From the NCBI GenBank assembly GCA_002500505.1, contig DLRM01000035.1, positions 45,421 through 109,420 of the forward strand: DNA of 64,000 bases, given 5' to 3'. Below are positions 1-7,909 of the stretch, one piece after another. The notes under the pieces are model-generated. The model saw only the letters and a list, made by a program, of their open reading frames with translations. It searched no databases and had not been told where the DNA came from. This DNA comes from Planctomycetes bacterium UBA7888 (lineage in GTDB: Bacteria > Planctomycetota > UBA1135). The translations under genes were made by a program, and so were the position numbers. The first letter of the stretch is position 1; each line of letters starts with the position of its first letter.

Positions 1-1014
1 TAATGCCCCCAAGACTAACGATGGGGCGAAAACGCCGCCGGGAGCGTTACTGCCCAAAGTTAAAACAGTTGCAAAAAACTTAGTGCCTAAAATCAAAAGG
101 AGAGCGGACCATCCGAAATTCGCGTTGCCTTCTAATAGCTTTGCAACGAGGTCATACCCTTCTCCGATGGCTTCGGGGCGCAAGAGTCCCAGAAATCCAA
201 CTCCCATGCCAGCGAGGGCTGCAACAACGCCAACACGGCCGAGCAAGCTTCCCTCCTTACAAGTCCGCGCAAAGTGCTCCGCGCGGAGAATCAAACGAAC
301 CAAAAGTACCGAAAACAAACCAGCGAGGATTCCGAGAGGCACGCAACCAAGAAGATCCACTGTATCCCAAGAAAAGTCTGCAGCGTGAAAGGCGCCCTCG
401 GCTCCAAGAACTGCGCGGCCGGCTTCGGTTGCAACGACCGAAGCAACCGCCAGCGGAATGACCGTGCTGAGGGTCCATTCAGCCAGCACAACTTCCATCG
501 CAAAGAGAACGCCGGTCAGGGGCGCATTAAAAACAGCGCCAATTCCTCCGGCAACGCCACAGGCCAGAAGAAGCACTCGCTGACGTTCAGCGAGTTGTGC
601 CCATCCCGCCACCGAGCTTCCGGCGGCAGCTGAGCTGAAAACAATGGGACCCTCTAAGCCAGCCGATCCTCCACTGGCTACAGTGAGCAGGCTTCCAAAA
701 AATCGACTGAAAATACTGCGGCTTCGCATGTGCCCACCCCGCCTTGAAACAGAATCCAAGACTGCAGGGACCCCATGACCGCCGGGTTCTCTGAAGATAA
801 TGCGAACTGTCCACACAGCGAGAAGAGCACCAACTGCCGGCAAGAGAAAGCCGAAACTTTCGGCTCGAAACGCCTCAAGAGTATTAAAAAGATGGTGAAC
901 CCCGCTACGGAGAGCAACTGCGACCACTGAGCTCACTAAGCCCACAGCAGCAGCGAGCAAGACCATCAACCACGGTCCGCTATCCGCATTTCGAATGGAA
1001 GAAGAGAGTTTCAT
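1..1014 (-). CDS. ClC-family voltage-gated chloride channel (partial, C-terminus cut by window edge)
   Basis: Integral membrane anion channel or H+/Cl- exchanger. It was found by translating the minus strand from the ATG at 1014; the frame stays open for 338 residues to base 1, so the C-terminus is missing. Visible ClC signatures are GGHGVP (about residues 78-83, the first chloride-binding loop, with His where E. coli ClC has Ser107), GSAGLEGP (about 116-123, with gating glutamate E121) and GGVFAP (about 326-331). In the helix after FNAPLTGVLF the sequence is AMEVV: the first of the two E. coli glutamates is kept but the proton-relay position (E203) is Val, as in uncoupled ClC channels. The start overlaps the stop of the upstream HTH-EIIA gene by ATGA, so the two are probably co-translated. 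Family assignment is firm; channel versus exchanger is inference. Confidence 0.93.
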   Translation of the reverse strand, partial: MKLSSSIRNADSGPWLMVLLAAAVGLVSSVVAVALRSGVHHLFNTLEAFRAESFGFLLPAVGALLAVWTVRIIFREPGGHGVPAVLDSVSRRGGHMRSRSIFSRFFGSLLTVASGGSAGLEGPIVFSSAAAGSSVAGWAQLAERQRVLLLACGVAGGIGAVFNAPLTGVLFAMEVVLAEWTLSTVIPLAVASVVATEAGRAVLGAEGAFHAADFSWDTVDLLGCVPLGILAGLFSVLLVRLILRAEHFARTCKEGSLLGRVGVVAALAGMGVGFLGLLRPEAIGEGYDLVAKLLEGNANFGWSALLLILGTKFFATVLTLGSNAPGGVFAPSLVLGAL

Positions 1015-1688
1015 TCGCCACAAGGTTCGAGCTCGGCCAAGCGAACAAGGAGGGAGTGATCCTCTTCCTTCGCCGCAAGCGCTTTACAAAAAGAAGAGTC
1101 CCGAAGAATAAAGGCCACTCGAGAAAGCAACTGGAGGTGGCTCTTTGGATTGGGGCTCAACAACAGAAGGGCTGTATGGACCCGCTCCCCATCGAGAGCC
1201 ATCCAATCCACAGGCTGCTGGAGAAGTCCAATGACCACCGTAGGAACCATTGCAAAATCCTGGCTTGGTGTGCGCGGATGCGGCAGAGCAATTCCATGGC
1301 CCATGCCCGTCGAGGTCATCTTTTCGCGCTCAAGGAGCCGCTCCAAGAGGAGGCTTCGGTCCACTGATTTTGCGAGGGGCGCCCCCTCTACTAGGTTTTT
1401 CAAAACTCCAGCTGGGGTTTCGCCCTCAACTCCACGCATAAGACCGCCGGCACTGATTGCCGCTATCAATGGTTGATCGCAGTTTTCCTCGACACTGGTC
1501 CTAGTGGAATCGGATTGGCTCCGAAGGGACAGCCCCTTTTTCCGAGCCCAAGATTCCAACTCTTCTTCTTGGAATCGAAGTTCCCCACCAGGCCGGCGCA
1601 TGCCCAGCTGCCCTTGACGGGCCCACCTTTGGAGTGTGTCCGGAGAAACACCCAACTTGGCGGCGGCTTGACGGAGGTCTAGAGTCAT
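1011..1688 (-). CDS. HTH (MerR/excisionase-like) plus PTS EIIA-like domain protein
   Basis: The N-terminus (residues 1-50) reads as a helix-turn-helix of the excisionase/MerR type (LGVSPDTLQRWARQGQL). Residues 70-225 resemble the fructose/nitrogen-PTS EIIA domain (PtsN-like), with the phosphorylatable histidine in GIALPHPR (H137). Such proteins are usually phospho-relay sensors rather than sugar carriers; no other PTS component is in the window. The ATG at 1688 is preferred because the HTH starts directly after it; an upstream GTG at 1715 would add nine residues. Its stop overlaps the ClC start (ATGA), linking it to anion transport. The regulatory role is inferred. Confidence 0.85.
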   Translation of the reverse strand: MTLDLRQAAAKLGVSPDTLQRWARQGQLGMRRPGGELRFQEEELESWARKKGLSLRSQSDSTRTSVEENCDQPLIAAISAGGLMRGVEGETPAGVLKNLVEGAPLAKSVDRSLLLERLLEREKMTSTGMGHGIALPHPRTPSQDFAMVPTVVIGLLQQPVDWMALDGERVHTALLLLSPNPKSHLQLLSRVAFILRDSSFCKALAAKEEDHSLLVRLAELEPCGE

Positions 1689-1700
1689 GACAAGGCGAGA

Positions 1701-2093
1701 TTGTATTCTCACCACGCCTTGAAAAAGCTATCGACTCTCCTTCTTGTCTCCTGGATGCTCGGAAACACCTACCTTGCCTTCCAAGGGGTGCCTTCTCGGT
1801 TTGATTTTTCCTTCCACCCGGGCCCAGGCAAAGAACCAAACCAAAACCTCAACATAAATGCCGATGAGTTTCGCGAGCGGGGTTTCAATCGCCTTTTGCT
1901 TCCGATTGGCGACCACCTCCGGCCAGTTGAGCCACTGGCCCACCACCTTCTCTTCCCCACTCAGGTTCTTTACTCTCCGCGGAACCGGCGTTCCATTGAG
2001 GCAGTTCTTCGAGAGGCGAAAGTTCGGGAAGCCGAGGGCGTTTTAGTTTTCTCGAAGAAGGATGGGTGGAGTATTCATGAGGTGGAAGATTGA
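1701..2093 (+). CDS. Small membrane-anchored protein, partner of the following GT-C protein
   Basis: Protein of 130 residues with one N-terminal hydrophobic segment (about residues 7-28), then a soluble domain of about 95 residues. I do not recognise a named family. The soluble part (RLLLPIGDHLRP..., then a hydrophobic strand and VLYSPRN) resembles the tail of the protein at 28118-29110, which also precedes a GT-C-type protein. The stop overlaps the TTG start of the next gene (TTGA), a sign of translational coupling. Start is uncertain: TTG 1701 has AAGGCGAGA before it; TTG 1719 (reading MKKLSTLLL) is an equally natural signal-anchor start. It faces the HTH-EIIA gene across a very short divergent gap. 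Confidence 0.6.
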   Translation: MYSHHALKKLSTLLLVSWMLGNTYLAFQGVPSRFDFSFHPGPGKEPNQNLNINADEFRERGFNRLLLPIGDHLRPVEPLAHHLLFPTQVLYSPRNRRSIEAVLREAKVREAEGVLVFSKKDGWSIHEVED

Positions 2094-3481
2094 ATTTCCC
2101 GCCCTTTGCGTCGGCAGTCGGCGTCATCCTTCTTCTTCTTTTTTCAGGAAGCCACCTCTTACGCCTTTTTCCTGTGAAGCATGAAGGCCTTCCAGATTAC
2201 CTGAGTTGGTCCTGGCTCCTTGGCGTGAGCTATTTCGCATTGGGGGTCAGCCTTATGTCTTGGATGGGGCTTTGCACGCTCGGCCCTTTACTGGGGCTTT
2301 GCCTTCTTCCTCCGGCCCTTTCTTACTTCCAAAAAACTGCCCCGCGCGGGCCGCGCCCACTCCATTTCTGGTCTTTCCTTCCTGCATTACTAGCGGTTGG
2401 CCTTTCCGTTCTGATTTGCCAGGCGGATTCGGTCAAGGAGGTGGACGCCCAAATGAGGTGGGTGCAACATGGGCAATGGATGGCCGAAACCGGAAGCTTG
2501 GTACCTGAACGGATGGAGGACCCTTCCTGGGCGAAACTCCACCCTTCCTATCCTCCATTACTCTCCTCTGTGATTGGTTTCGCACTCCAACTCCCGGGCG
2601 CAAATCGAGAGGGGACTCCTCTTCTCTTTGGACCATTCTTCTTCCTAGCCTTGCTGGGCATTTTGCATGGCTTTTGCATTCGCAATACTAGTTCAAAGTG
2701 GACATTCATTTGGGTGGCAGGGTTCGCATTCACTCCCTGCTTCGCTTGGTTGGCAAGGGACGGTCTGACCGTGGGAATGGCGGCCGATTCCGCCCTTGCC
2801 GATATTCCGCTGGCCTTGTTCCTGACAGCGCTTGCCGCTCTTTCTATTCGCATTTTGGAAGGAGAGGATTCACCCCCCCATCGAGGCCTTCTCCTGTTGG
2901 TAGGCGCTGGCTCCATGCTTGTAAAACAAGAGGGTGCAGCATTTGTTTTGGCGTCCCTGCCACTTTCAACCCTGTTTGTAGTCTGGCTTTCCCAAAAAAA
3001 TGGGCAAAACTCTATTTCTTGGCGACCGTTCGGCTGGCTTTTTTCAGGTGCAATTGCCGCTTGGATTTTGTGGGCCGGGGTGAGTACTAATATGCCCGTA
3101 GCAGCGGGAGAAAACTACTTGAGTGTCGAGGGTTTTCAGAACCTATGGACTGGATTCGACCGCCTTCCCCAAATCGGACTTCGCGTGTTGGAAGAATTTT
3201 TTAGCGTCAATCGCTGGGGCGGCCTTTGGTTCGTGGCTGTGGCCGCCACCGCCGTCGGGCTTTACAGGAAGAACACTAGCGCCCTCTTTTTAACCCTTTT
3301 GCTTCTCCTGGGAATCGGAGTCTCCGTAGCCGGCTTCATGTCTAGCGGTTGGAAAGGTGGCGACATCAAGGGCCTCATGGACTCCAGCCTGACTCGCCTC
3401 CTCATGCACCATGCTCCATTGGTGTTGTTGCTCGGAGTCAAATCGTTGCATTCTGCAAAAGAAAAAAGACAACCGCTGTAG
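2090..3481 (+). CDS. Polytopic GT-C-type glycosyltransferase-like membrane protein
   Basis: Membrane protein of 463 residues with about ten hydrophobic segments. It shares landmarks with the ArnT/RgtA-type GT-C superfamily and with the protein at 29107-30564: an acidic residue in the first external loop (KEVDAQMRW, near residue 115), then LHPSYPPLL, DSALADIPLALF, MLVKQEG and a final TRLLMHHAPLVLLL helix. Such enzymes transfer sugars from polyprenyl-linked donors on the outer face of the membrane; donor and acceptor cannot be read from sequence. The start is TTG at 2090, overlapping the previous stop. The protein is convergent with narK. Confidence 0.7.
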   Translation: MNFPPFASAVGVILLLLFSGSHLLRLFPVKHEGLPDYLSWSWLLGVSYFALGVSLMSWMGLCTLGPLLGLCLLPPALSYFQKTAPRGPRPLHFWSFLPALLAVGLSVLICQADSVKEVDAQMRWVQHGQWMAETGSLVPERMEDPSWAKLHPSYPPLLSSVIGFALQLPGANREGTPLLFGPFFFLALLGILHGFCIRNTSSKWTFIWVAGFAFTPCFAWLARDGLTVGMAADSALADIPLALFLTALAALSIRILEGEDSPPHRGLLLLVGAGSMLVKQEGAAFVLASLPLSTLFVVWLSQKNGQNSISWRPFGWLFSGAIAAWILWAGVSTNMPVAAGENYLSVEGFQNLWTGFDRLPQIGLRVLEEFFSVNRWGGLWFVAVAATAVGLYRKNTSALFLTLLLLLGIGVSVAGFMSSGWKGGDIKGLMDSSLTRLLMHHAPLVLLLGVKSLHSAKEKRQPL

Positions 3482-3550
3482 TTCCGCCACCACACGGCAC
3501 TGCGGGGTATTCCACAGCTAACTACAACGGCTATCAGTGTTGATTGAACT

Positions 3551-5161
3551 CTATGGGTTCTTGTATTCGGCTTTGGGACCGAGGTAGTACCACCAGTTGA
3601 GGACTGCACAAACTGCGTAGAAAACGGCGAATCCGTACATGGCGACCTCTGGGGTGCCAGCCTTCATCTCCTCGCCAATCACTTGGGGGATGAGGAAGGC
3701 ACCATAAGCCGCAACTGCTGAGGTCCAGCCAAGGACTGGCCCACGTTGTTCCTCATTGAAAATCATTGAAATGGTCCGGAAAGTGGATCCGTTGCCAATA
3801 CCCGTGGCAGTAAACAGGATCACTATCAGCACAAAGAACGGCATGAAGTAGTCCTGTGGCGTCGCCGACTGATAGGCGGCGTGAGCGTAGTACCCGACTC
3901 CAATCGAACTGAGTGTCATGACAATAGCCACTCCTTGAGTCAGAATTGCTCCACCTGTCTTGTCAGCCAGCCAACCACCGACCGGTCGGATGAGCGCGCC
4001 AACAAAGGCACCAACCCACACGTATCTGAATGTTTCAGGACCTTCGGGGTTGGGCAGGTGCTGCCAGACACCAGTCGTTGCATCTTGGATGTGCTGAAGA
4101 CCAAAGATGAACTTGATGGACAGGCCAACCGCTGCAGCGAAACCGATAAACGAGCCGAAAGTCATCGTGTAGATGATGGTCATAATCCAGGTGTGCTTGG
4201 CACCGAAAATCTTGTACTGCCGCGTCAAGTTGGATTTGACCTCACCCGGCGACAGAGCCTTCATCAGAAAGACCGTCGAGGCAATCACCACTGGCAGCAC
4301 AATGAACTTCACCCAGGTAAGCGTCGGGAAGCTCAGGATTACCCAAAGGCCGATGCTCGCCGTAATGAAACCGATTCCCAGTAGCCCGCTGATACGCCCA
4401 AAAGAGACGAGCGGCCCCTTGATATTGGGAGAGACTGCCTCGGTGCGGATGTTATTCATCTTAAACCAGCCGAGGAAGGCCAGTGGAATGAGTAAGAACA
4501 TCCACACCCAGCCGGCGCTGGATAGCCAGGTCTCCGAACCTGCAGGGATTTGCTTAAAGACCGTTCCGCTGGTCTTTGAGAGCGTCATCGACGGCCCACT
4601 GAGCGGCCCCACGATGGCCGCGGTCATGCACAGAGGGATGAGGATCTGCATCGTGGTCACGCCGAAGTTTCCGAGTCCGGCGTTCATACCCAGCGCATAG
4701 CCCTGGTTCTTCTTCGGGTAGAAGAAGCTAATGTTGGACATGGAAGATGCAAAGTTCCCACCGCCAAAGCCAGAGGTCAGCGCGAGGATCTGGAAAACCC
4801 AGAGAGGCGTCGCTGGATCTTGCAGTGCTATCGCCGCTCCGATGGACGGGATCATCAGCAGCGCTGTGGTGAAGAAAATAGTATTTCGCCCACCGGCGAG
4901 ACGGATGAAGAATGAACTTGGGATGCGCAGAGTCCCACCGCTCAGGCCAGCGATAGCGGTCAGGGTCAAGAGCTCTGACTTGCTAAAGGGAAAGCCCAGA
5001 TTCTCCATCTGGACCGCAATGATTCCCCACATAATCCAGACCGCGAAGCCACACAGCAGACTTGGAATCGATATCCAAAGGTTACGGGTGGCAATCTTCT
5101 TCCCGGCGCTTTCCCAGAACTCTTGGTCTTCTACATCCCACTTATCGAGGTTAGATGTCAT
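3551..5161 (-). CDS. narK: Nitrate/nitrite transporter NarK (MFS)
   Basis: Major facilitator transporter of 536 residues that imports nitrate and/or exports nitrite to serve the nitrate reductase encoded upstream. The N-terminus (RNLWISIPSLLCGFAVWIMW), the glycine-rich signatures GFGGGNFASSM and GMNAGLGNFGV, and the conserved arginine segments (GGTLRIPSSF; IRPVGGWLADKTGG) are those of NarK. The start at ATG 5161 is preferred over a longer frame because AGAAGG lies seven bases upstream and the product then begins like NarK. It is the last gene of the nar operon, ten bases after narI. Confidence 0.95.
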   Translation of the reverse strand: MTSNLDKWDVEDQEFWESAGKKIATRNLWISIPSLLCGFAVWIMWGIIAVQMENLGFPFSKSELLTLTAIAGLSGGTLRIPSSFFIRLAGGRNTIFFTTALLMIPSIGAAIALQDPATPLWVFQILALTSGFGGGNFASSMSNISFFYPKKNQGYALGMNAGLGNFGVTTMQILIPLCMTAAIVGPLSGPSMTLSKTSGTVFKQIPAGSETWLSSAGWVWMFLLIPLAFLGWFKMNNIRTEAVSPNIKGPLVSFGRISGLLGIGFITASIGLWVILSFPTLTWVKFIVLPVVIASTVFLMKALSPGEVKSNLTRQYKIFGAKHTWIMTIIYTMTFGSFIGFAAAVGLSIKFIFGLQHIQDATTGVWQHLPNPEGPETFRYVWVGAFVGALIRPVGGWLADKTGGAILTQGVAIVMTLSSIGVGYYAHAAYQSATPQDYFMPFFVLIVILFTATGIGNGSTFRTISMIFNEEQRGPVLGWTSAVAAYGAFLIPQVIGEEMKAGTPEVAMYGFAVFYAVCAVLNWWYYLGPKAEYKNP

Positions 5162-5171
5162 GATGCGCCTT

Positions 5172-5858
5172 CTATTTGATTCGGGCCGTCTTTCGGTCAC
5201 GGTTCCAAATCACAACTTGTGGCCTACGCCACAAGTAAGGGTTTGGCACAACGAGAACATGAACTAGTCGGGTGAAGGGAAAGAAGCCTACAATGATCCA
5301 AGCATTGATGATGTGCAGCTTCACTAAAAGCGGTAGCGCAGCGACATAACTCACATCGGGCTGAAGAGTGAAGAGGGACCACAGCCAGGGCGAGGCCGAA
5401 CTTGCAAACCAAGAACTCCCCCATCCATGCTGGACGGCAACCAAAATTCCAAGCACGATTTGGGCCACCAACATGGCATAAAGAATCCAGTCGGTCGGAG
5501 TGGTCACAATGTTCACACGGGCATGGCTAAACCGGCGGGCGATTGCATTGATCAAACCAAGTAAAGCCAAAATGCCAAGGGCAAGGCCAGTCACTTCCAT
5601 AATGACCAAACGAACTGGAACACTATTCCACCAAAGGAGAGTGTCGGGAATCACCAAGCCCATGAAATGAATAGCAAGAACGCCGAGAATGCCGTAATGG
5701 AATGGCACGGTACTCCAGAAGTGCTGACGGTTTTCGAGGAACTGGGAGGAGATACTGGAGTAGGTGTATGGTCGCTGGCGATAGCGAGCGATTGTCACCA
5801 AGAAAAAGAGGGCCAGAGCCACGTAGGGCAGGGCGGCAAAGAGAAGGATGTCGCTCAT
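5172..5858 (-). CDS. narI: Respiratory nitrate reductase gamma subunit, cytochrome b NarI
   Basis: Membrane diheme b cytochrome of 228 residues that oxidises menaquinol and passes electrons to NarH. Five hydrophobic helices are visible. The four expected heme ligands are present with the same spacing as in E. coli NarI: H54 and H64 (10 apart) and H182 and H200 (18 apart). The C-terminal LWRRPQVVIW is typical of the family. The start ATG overlaps the narJ stop (ATGA). Confidence 0.97.
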   Translation of the reverse strand: MSDILLFAALPYVALALFFLVTIARYRQRPYTYSSISSQFLENRQHFWSTVPFHYGILGVLAIHFMGLVIPDTLLWWNSVPVRLVIMEVTGLALGILALLGLINAIARRFSHARVNIVTTPTDWILYAMLVAQIVLGILVAVQHGWGSSWFASSASPWLWSLFTLQPDVSYVAALPLLVKLHIINAWIIVGFFPFTRLVHVLVVPNPYLWRRPQVVIWNRDRKTARIK

Positions 5859-6394
5859 GATTGGGGGTTGCCGTTGGTTTCCTGGACATGCATGTTGAGG
5901 ACCGCGAGAACGGCGTCCAGGACCGGCTCGTAGGGGTTGTCATTGGCAGCCAAACTCACGCAGATTTTTTTCACGGCAGGAATGGCAACATTTTGAGAAA
6001 GCTCACTCGCGATTACGTCATCGCACCGAGCAAGAACCGCCATTACATGGCAGAGATGGTCCGGAAGCTCGCTCCCTTCGGTTATTTCATTTTCGCGGAG
6101 AAGCTCGCGCATTTTTACGAGGAATCCACCACGTTCGTACGCTTCCCCAAACACATGCCAGCCCGTTTCAAGCGCGGCACTGGCAGAGTTGTCAAAGGTG
6201 CGAGCGAAAAGCTCTTCCATTTCCTCATCTGACTTCCCTTTGAGAAATTCAGTGAAGGGTTGGAGAGCCTCTTTAGCCACTTCAGAAGCATTGGCTACGA
6301 CCGCAATCCATTCTTCAGCCGCCTCGCCAAACCCAGGCCTGGGGTAGGTGACCAACTTTGAAAGGGCGTCGTAAACTTTGCCGTCAGTTTTCAT
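5855..6394 (-). CDS. narJ: Nitrate reductase molybdenum cofactor assembly chaperone NarJ
   Basis: Helical chaperone of the TorD/NarJ family, 179 residues, needed to insert molybdenum cofactor into NarG and to assemble NarGH before membrane docking. It has the family features LVTYPRPGF near the N-terminus, the acidic FARTFDNSASAALETGWHVFG core (residues 63-83, the NarG-tail binding region) and the ELPDHLCHVMAVLA helix. It lies two bases after narH and overlaps narI by four bases, the usual order. Confidence 0.94.
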   Translation of the reverse strand: MKTDGKVYDALSKLVTYPRPGFGEAAEEWIAVVANASEVAKEALQPFTEFLKGKSDEEMEELFARTFDNSASAALETGWHVFGEAYERGGFLVKMRELLRENEITEGSELPDHLCHVMAVLARCDDVIASELSQNVAIPAVKKICVSLAANDNPYEPVLDAVLAVLNMHVQETNGNPQS

Positions 6395-6396
6395 GA

Positions 6397-7884
6397 TTAA
6401 ACACGCAGTGGGGCGTCTCGGAATCCGAAGCCCGTTTCTTGCTTGTGAGTATGGGTGTCGCGCAACATTTCGATTGCTTGCTCGCGCTGGGCGGGCGGAA
6501 TCACGAATCGTTGTTCGTAGGAAGCCAGTGAGGTCAACTTGTATATTGCATCTGCCTGTTCAGGAGTGCAGTCTGCTTCACGAAGAGCGCGCATGGCGGA
6601 TTCTTCATCCACATCCCCTACCGTGAGGTGGCGGCGCCACATCCGAACTGCGTACTGCTTACGCAGTGCGTAGCGAACGGGCTCAGCGTTTCCTGCGCCA
6701 AAGAGGTTCGACAAGAACTGGATGGGAACCCGTGCCTGTTCGATTTCGTGAAAGAGGTCCTCTGTTTCCAATGAAGTTGGTCCAGCGTGGTTACTGGAAA
6801 CCACTGGAGAAAGAGGTGGAACGTAGAACACCATGGGGAAGGTGCGGAACTCAGGGTGCAAGGGCAAGCCAAGACCCCAGCTCTTCACAAACTCGTAAGT
6901 TGGAGAGTTCTGCGCCGAAGTAATGACACCATCAGGGATGCCATTCCTCTTCGCAGCTTCAATCACTTCGGGGTCGTTTGGATCCAAAATGATGCTCCGC
7001 TGAAGATCAACCAGACGGTCTTCAGGGGCAGAAGCCAAATCTTCAATCTTAGATGCATCGTAAAGAACGTTGCCCAAGAAACGAATGCGGCCCACGCAAG
7101 AGTGGTGACAGGCTGGAGGCTGGTTGGTCTCAATCCGTGGGTAGCAAAGCACGCACTTTTCAGACTTGCCAGTGTTCCAGTTGAAGTACACCTTCTTGTA
7201 AGGGCAGGCGGGCACACAGGATCGCCAGGCGCGACAACGCTCTTGATTTAGAAGAACGACACCATCCTCACCACGCTTGTAAAGCGCACCGGAAGGACAG
7301 GATGCAACGCATGCTGGGTTCAAGCAATGGTTACACATCCGCGGAAGGTAGAAGAAAGCCAAACGCTGAATTTCGAACATCTGCTGGCGAGTTTCTTCAG
7401 GAAGCCCATCCAGATTGGGGTCGTTTTCTGCATAAACCGGAGAACCGCCGAAGTCGTCGTCCCAGTTCGGCCCAGCTTCGACATCAATGTACTCGCCTGA
7501 AACCATGGAAATCGGGCGAGCCGTTGGCTGGTCATGACCTTCCGGAGCATCAAAGAGGTCTGAGTACTTGTAAGTCCAAGGCTCGTAGTAATCATCCATG
7601 GTTGGCATGGATGGGTTGTGGAAAATGTTCGGAACAATCTTCGACTTACTCGTTGACTTCAACTGCAATTTGCCGTTCTTGACTTCCCAACCACCGCGGT
7701 GTTGCTCCTGATCTTCCCAACGGGTTGGGAAACCAGTACCGGGCTTCGTTTCCACATTGTTCCACCACATGTATTCGGTGCCTTTACGGTCAGTCCAAAT
7801 GTTCTTGCAACTAATACTGCAAGTATGGCAACCGATGCACTTGTCCATGTGGAACAACATCGCAATTTGTGAGCGTACATCCAT
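6397..7884 (-). CDS. narH: Respiratory nitrate reductase beta subunit NarH
   Basis: Iron-sulfur subunit of 495 residues that carries electrons from NarI to NarG. With the ATG at 7884 the first cluster cysteines fall at C16, C19, C22 and C26, the same numbers as in E. coli NarH, which decides the start; the open frame extends 44 codons further upstream into narG. The other cluster motifs are CNHCLNPACVASC, CRAWRSCVPAC (Trp replacing a Cys, giving the [3Fe-4S] cluster) and KCVLCYPR. Gap to narG is 25 bases. Confidence 0.97.
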   Translation of the reverse strand: MDVRSQIAMLFHMDKCIGCHTCSISCKNIWTDRKGTEYMWWNNVETKPGTGFPTRWEDQEQHRGGWEVKNGKLQLKSTSKSKIVPNIFHNPSMPTMDDYYEPWTYKYSDLFDAPEGHDQPTARPISMVSGEYIDVEAGPNWDDDFGGSPVYAENDPNLDGLPEETRQQMFEIQRLAFFYLPRMCNHCLNPACVASCPSGALYKRGEDGVVLLNQERCRAWRSCVPACPYKKVYFNWNTGKSEKCVLCYPRIETNQPPACHHSCVGRIRFLGNVLYDASKIEDLASAPEDRLVDLQRSIILDPNDPEVIEAAKRNGIPDGVITSAQNSPTYEFVKSWGLGLPLHPEFRTFPMVFYVPPLSPVVSSNHAGPTSLETEDLFHEIEQARVPIQFLSNLFGAGNAEPVRYALRKQYAVRMWRRHLTVGDVDEESAMRALREADCTPEQADAIYKLTSLASYEQRFVIPPAQREQAIEMLRDTHTHKQETGFGFRDAPLRV

Positions 7885-7909
7885 TATTATGTTTCCGTTT
7901 TCAGTCGGC

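Noticed and set aside
3881..5267. Long plus-strand open frames opposite narK (for example 3881-4384 and 4731-5267)
   Set aside because: They lie entirely antisense to a well-conserved NarK coding sequence and their products resemble no protein family.
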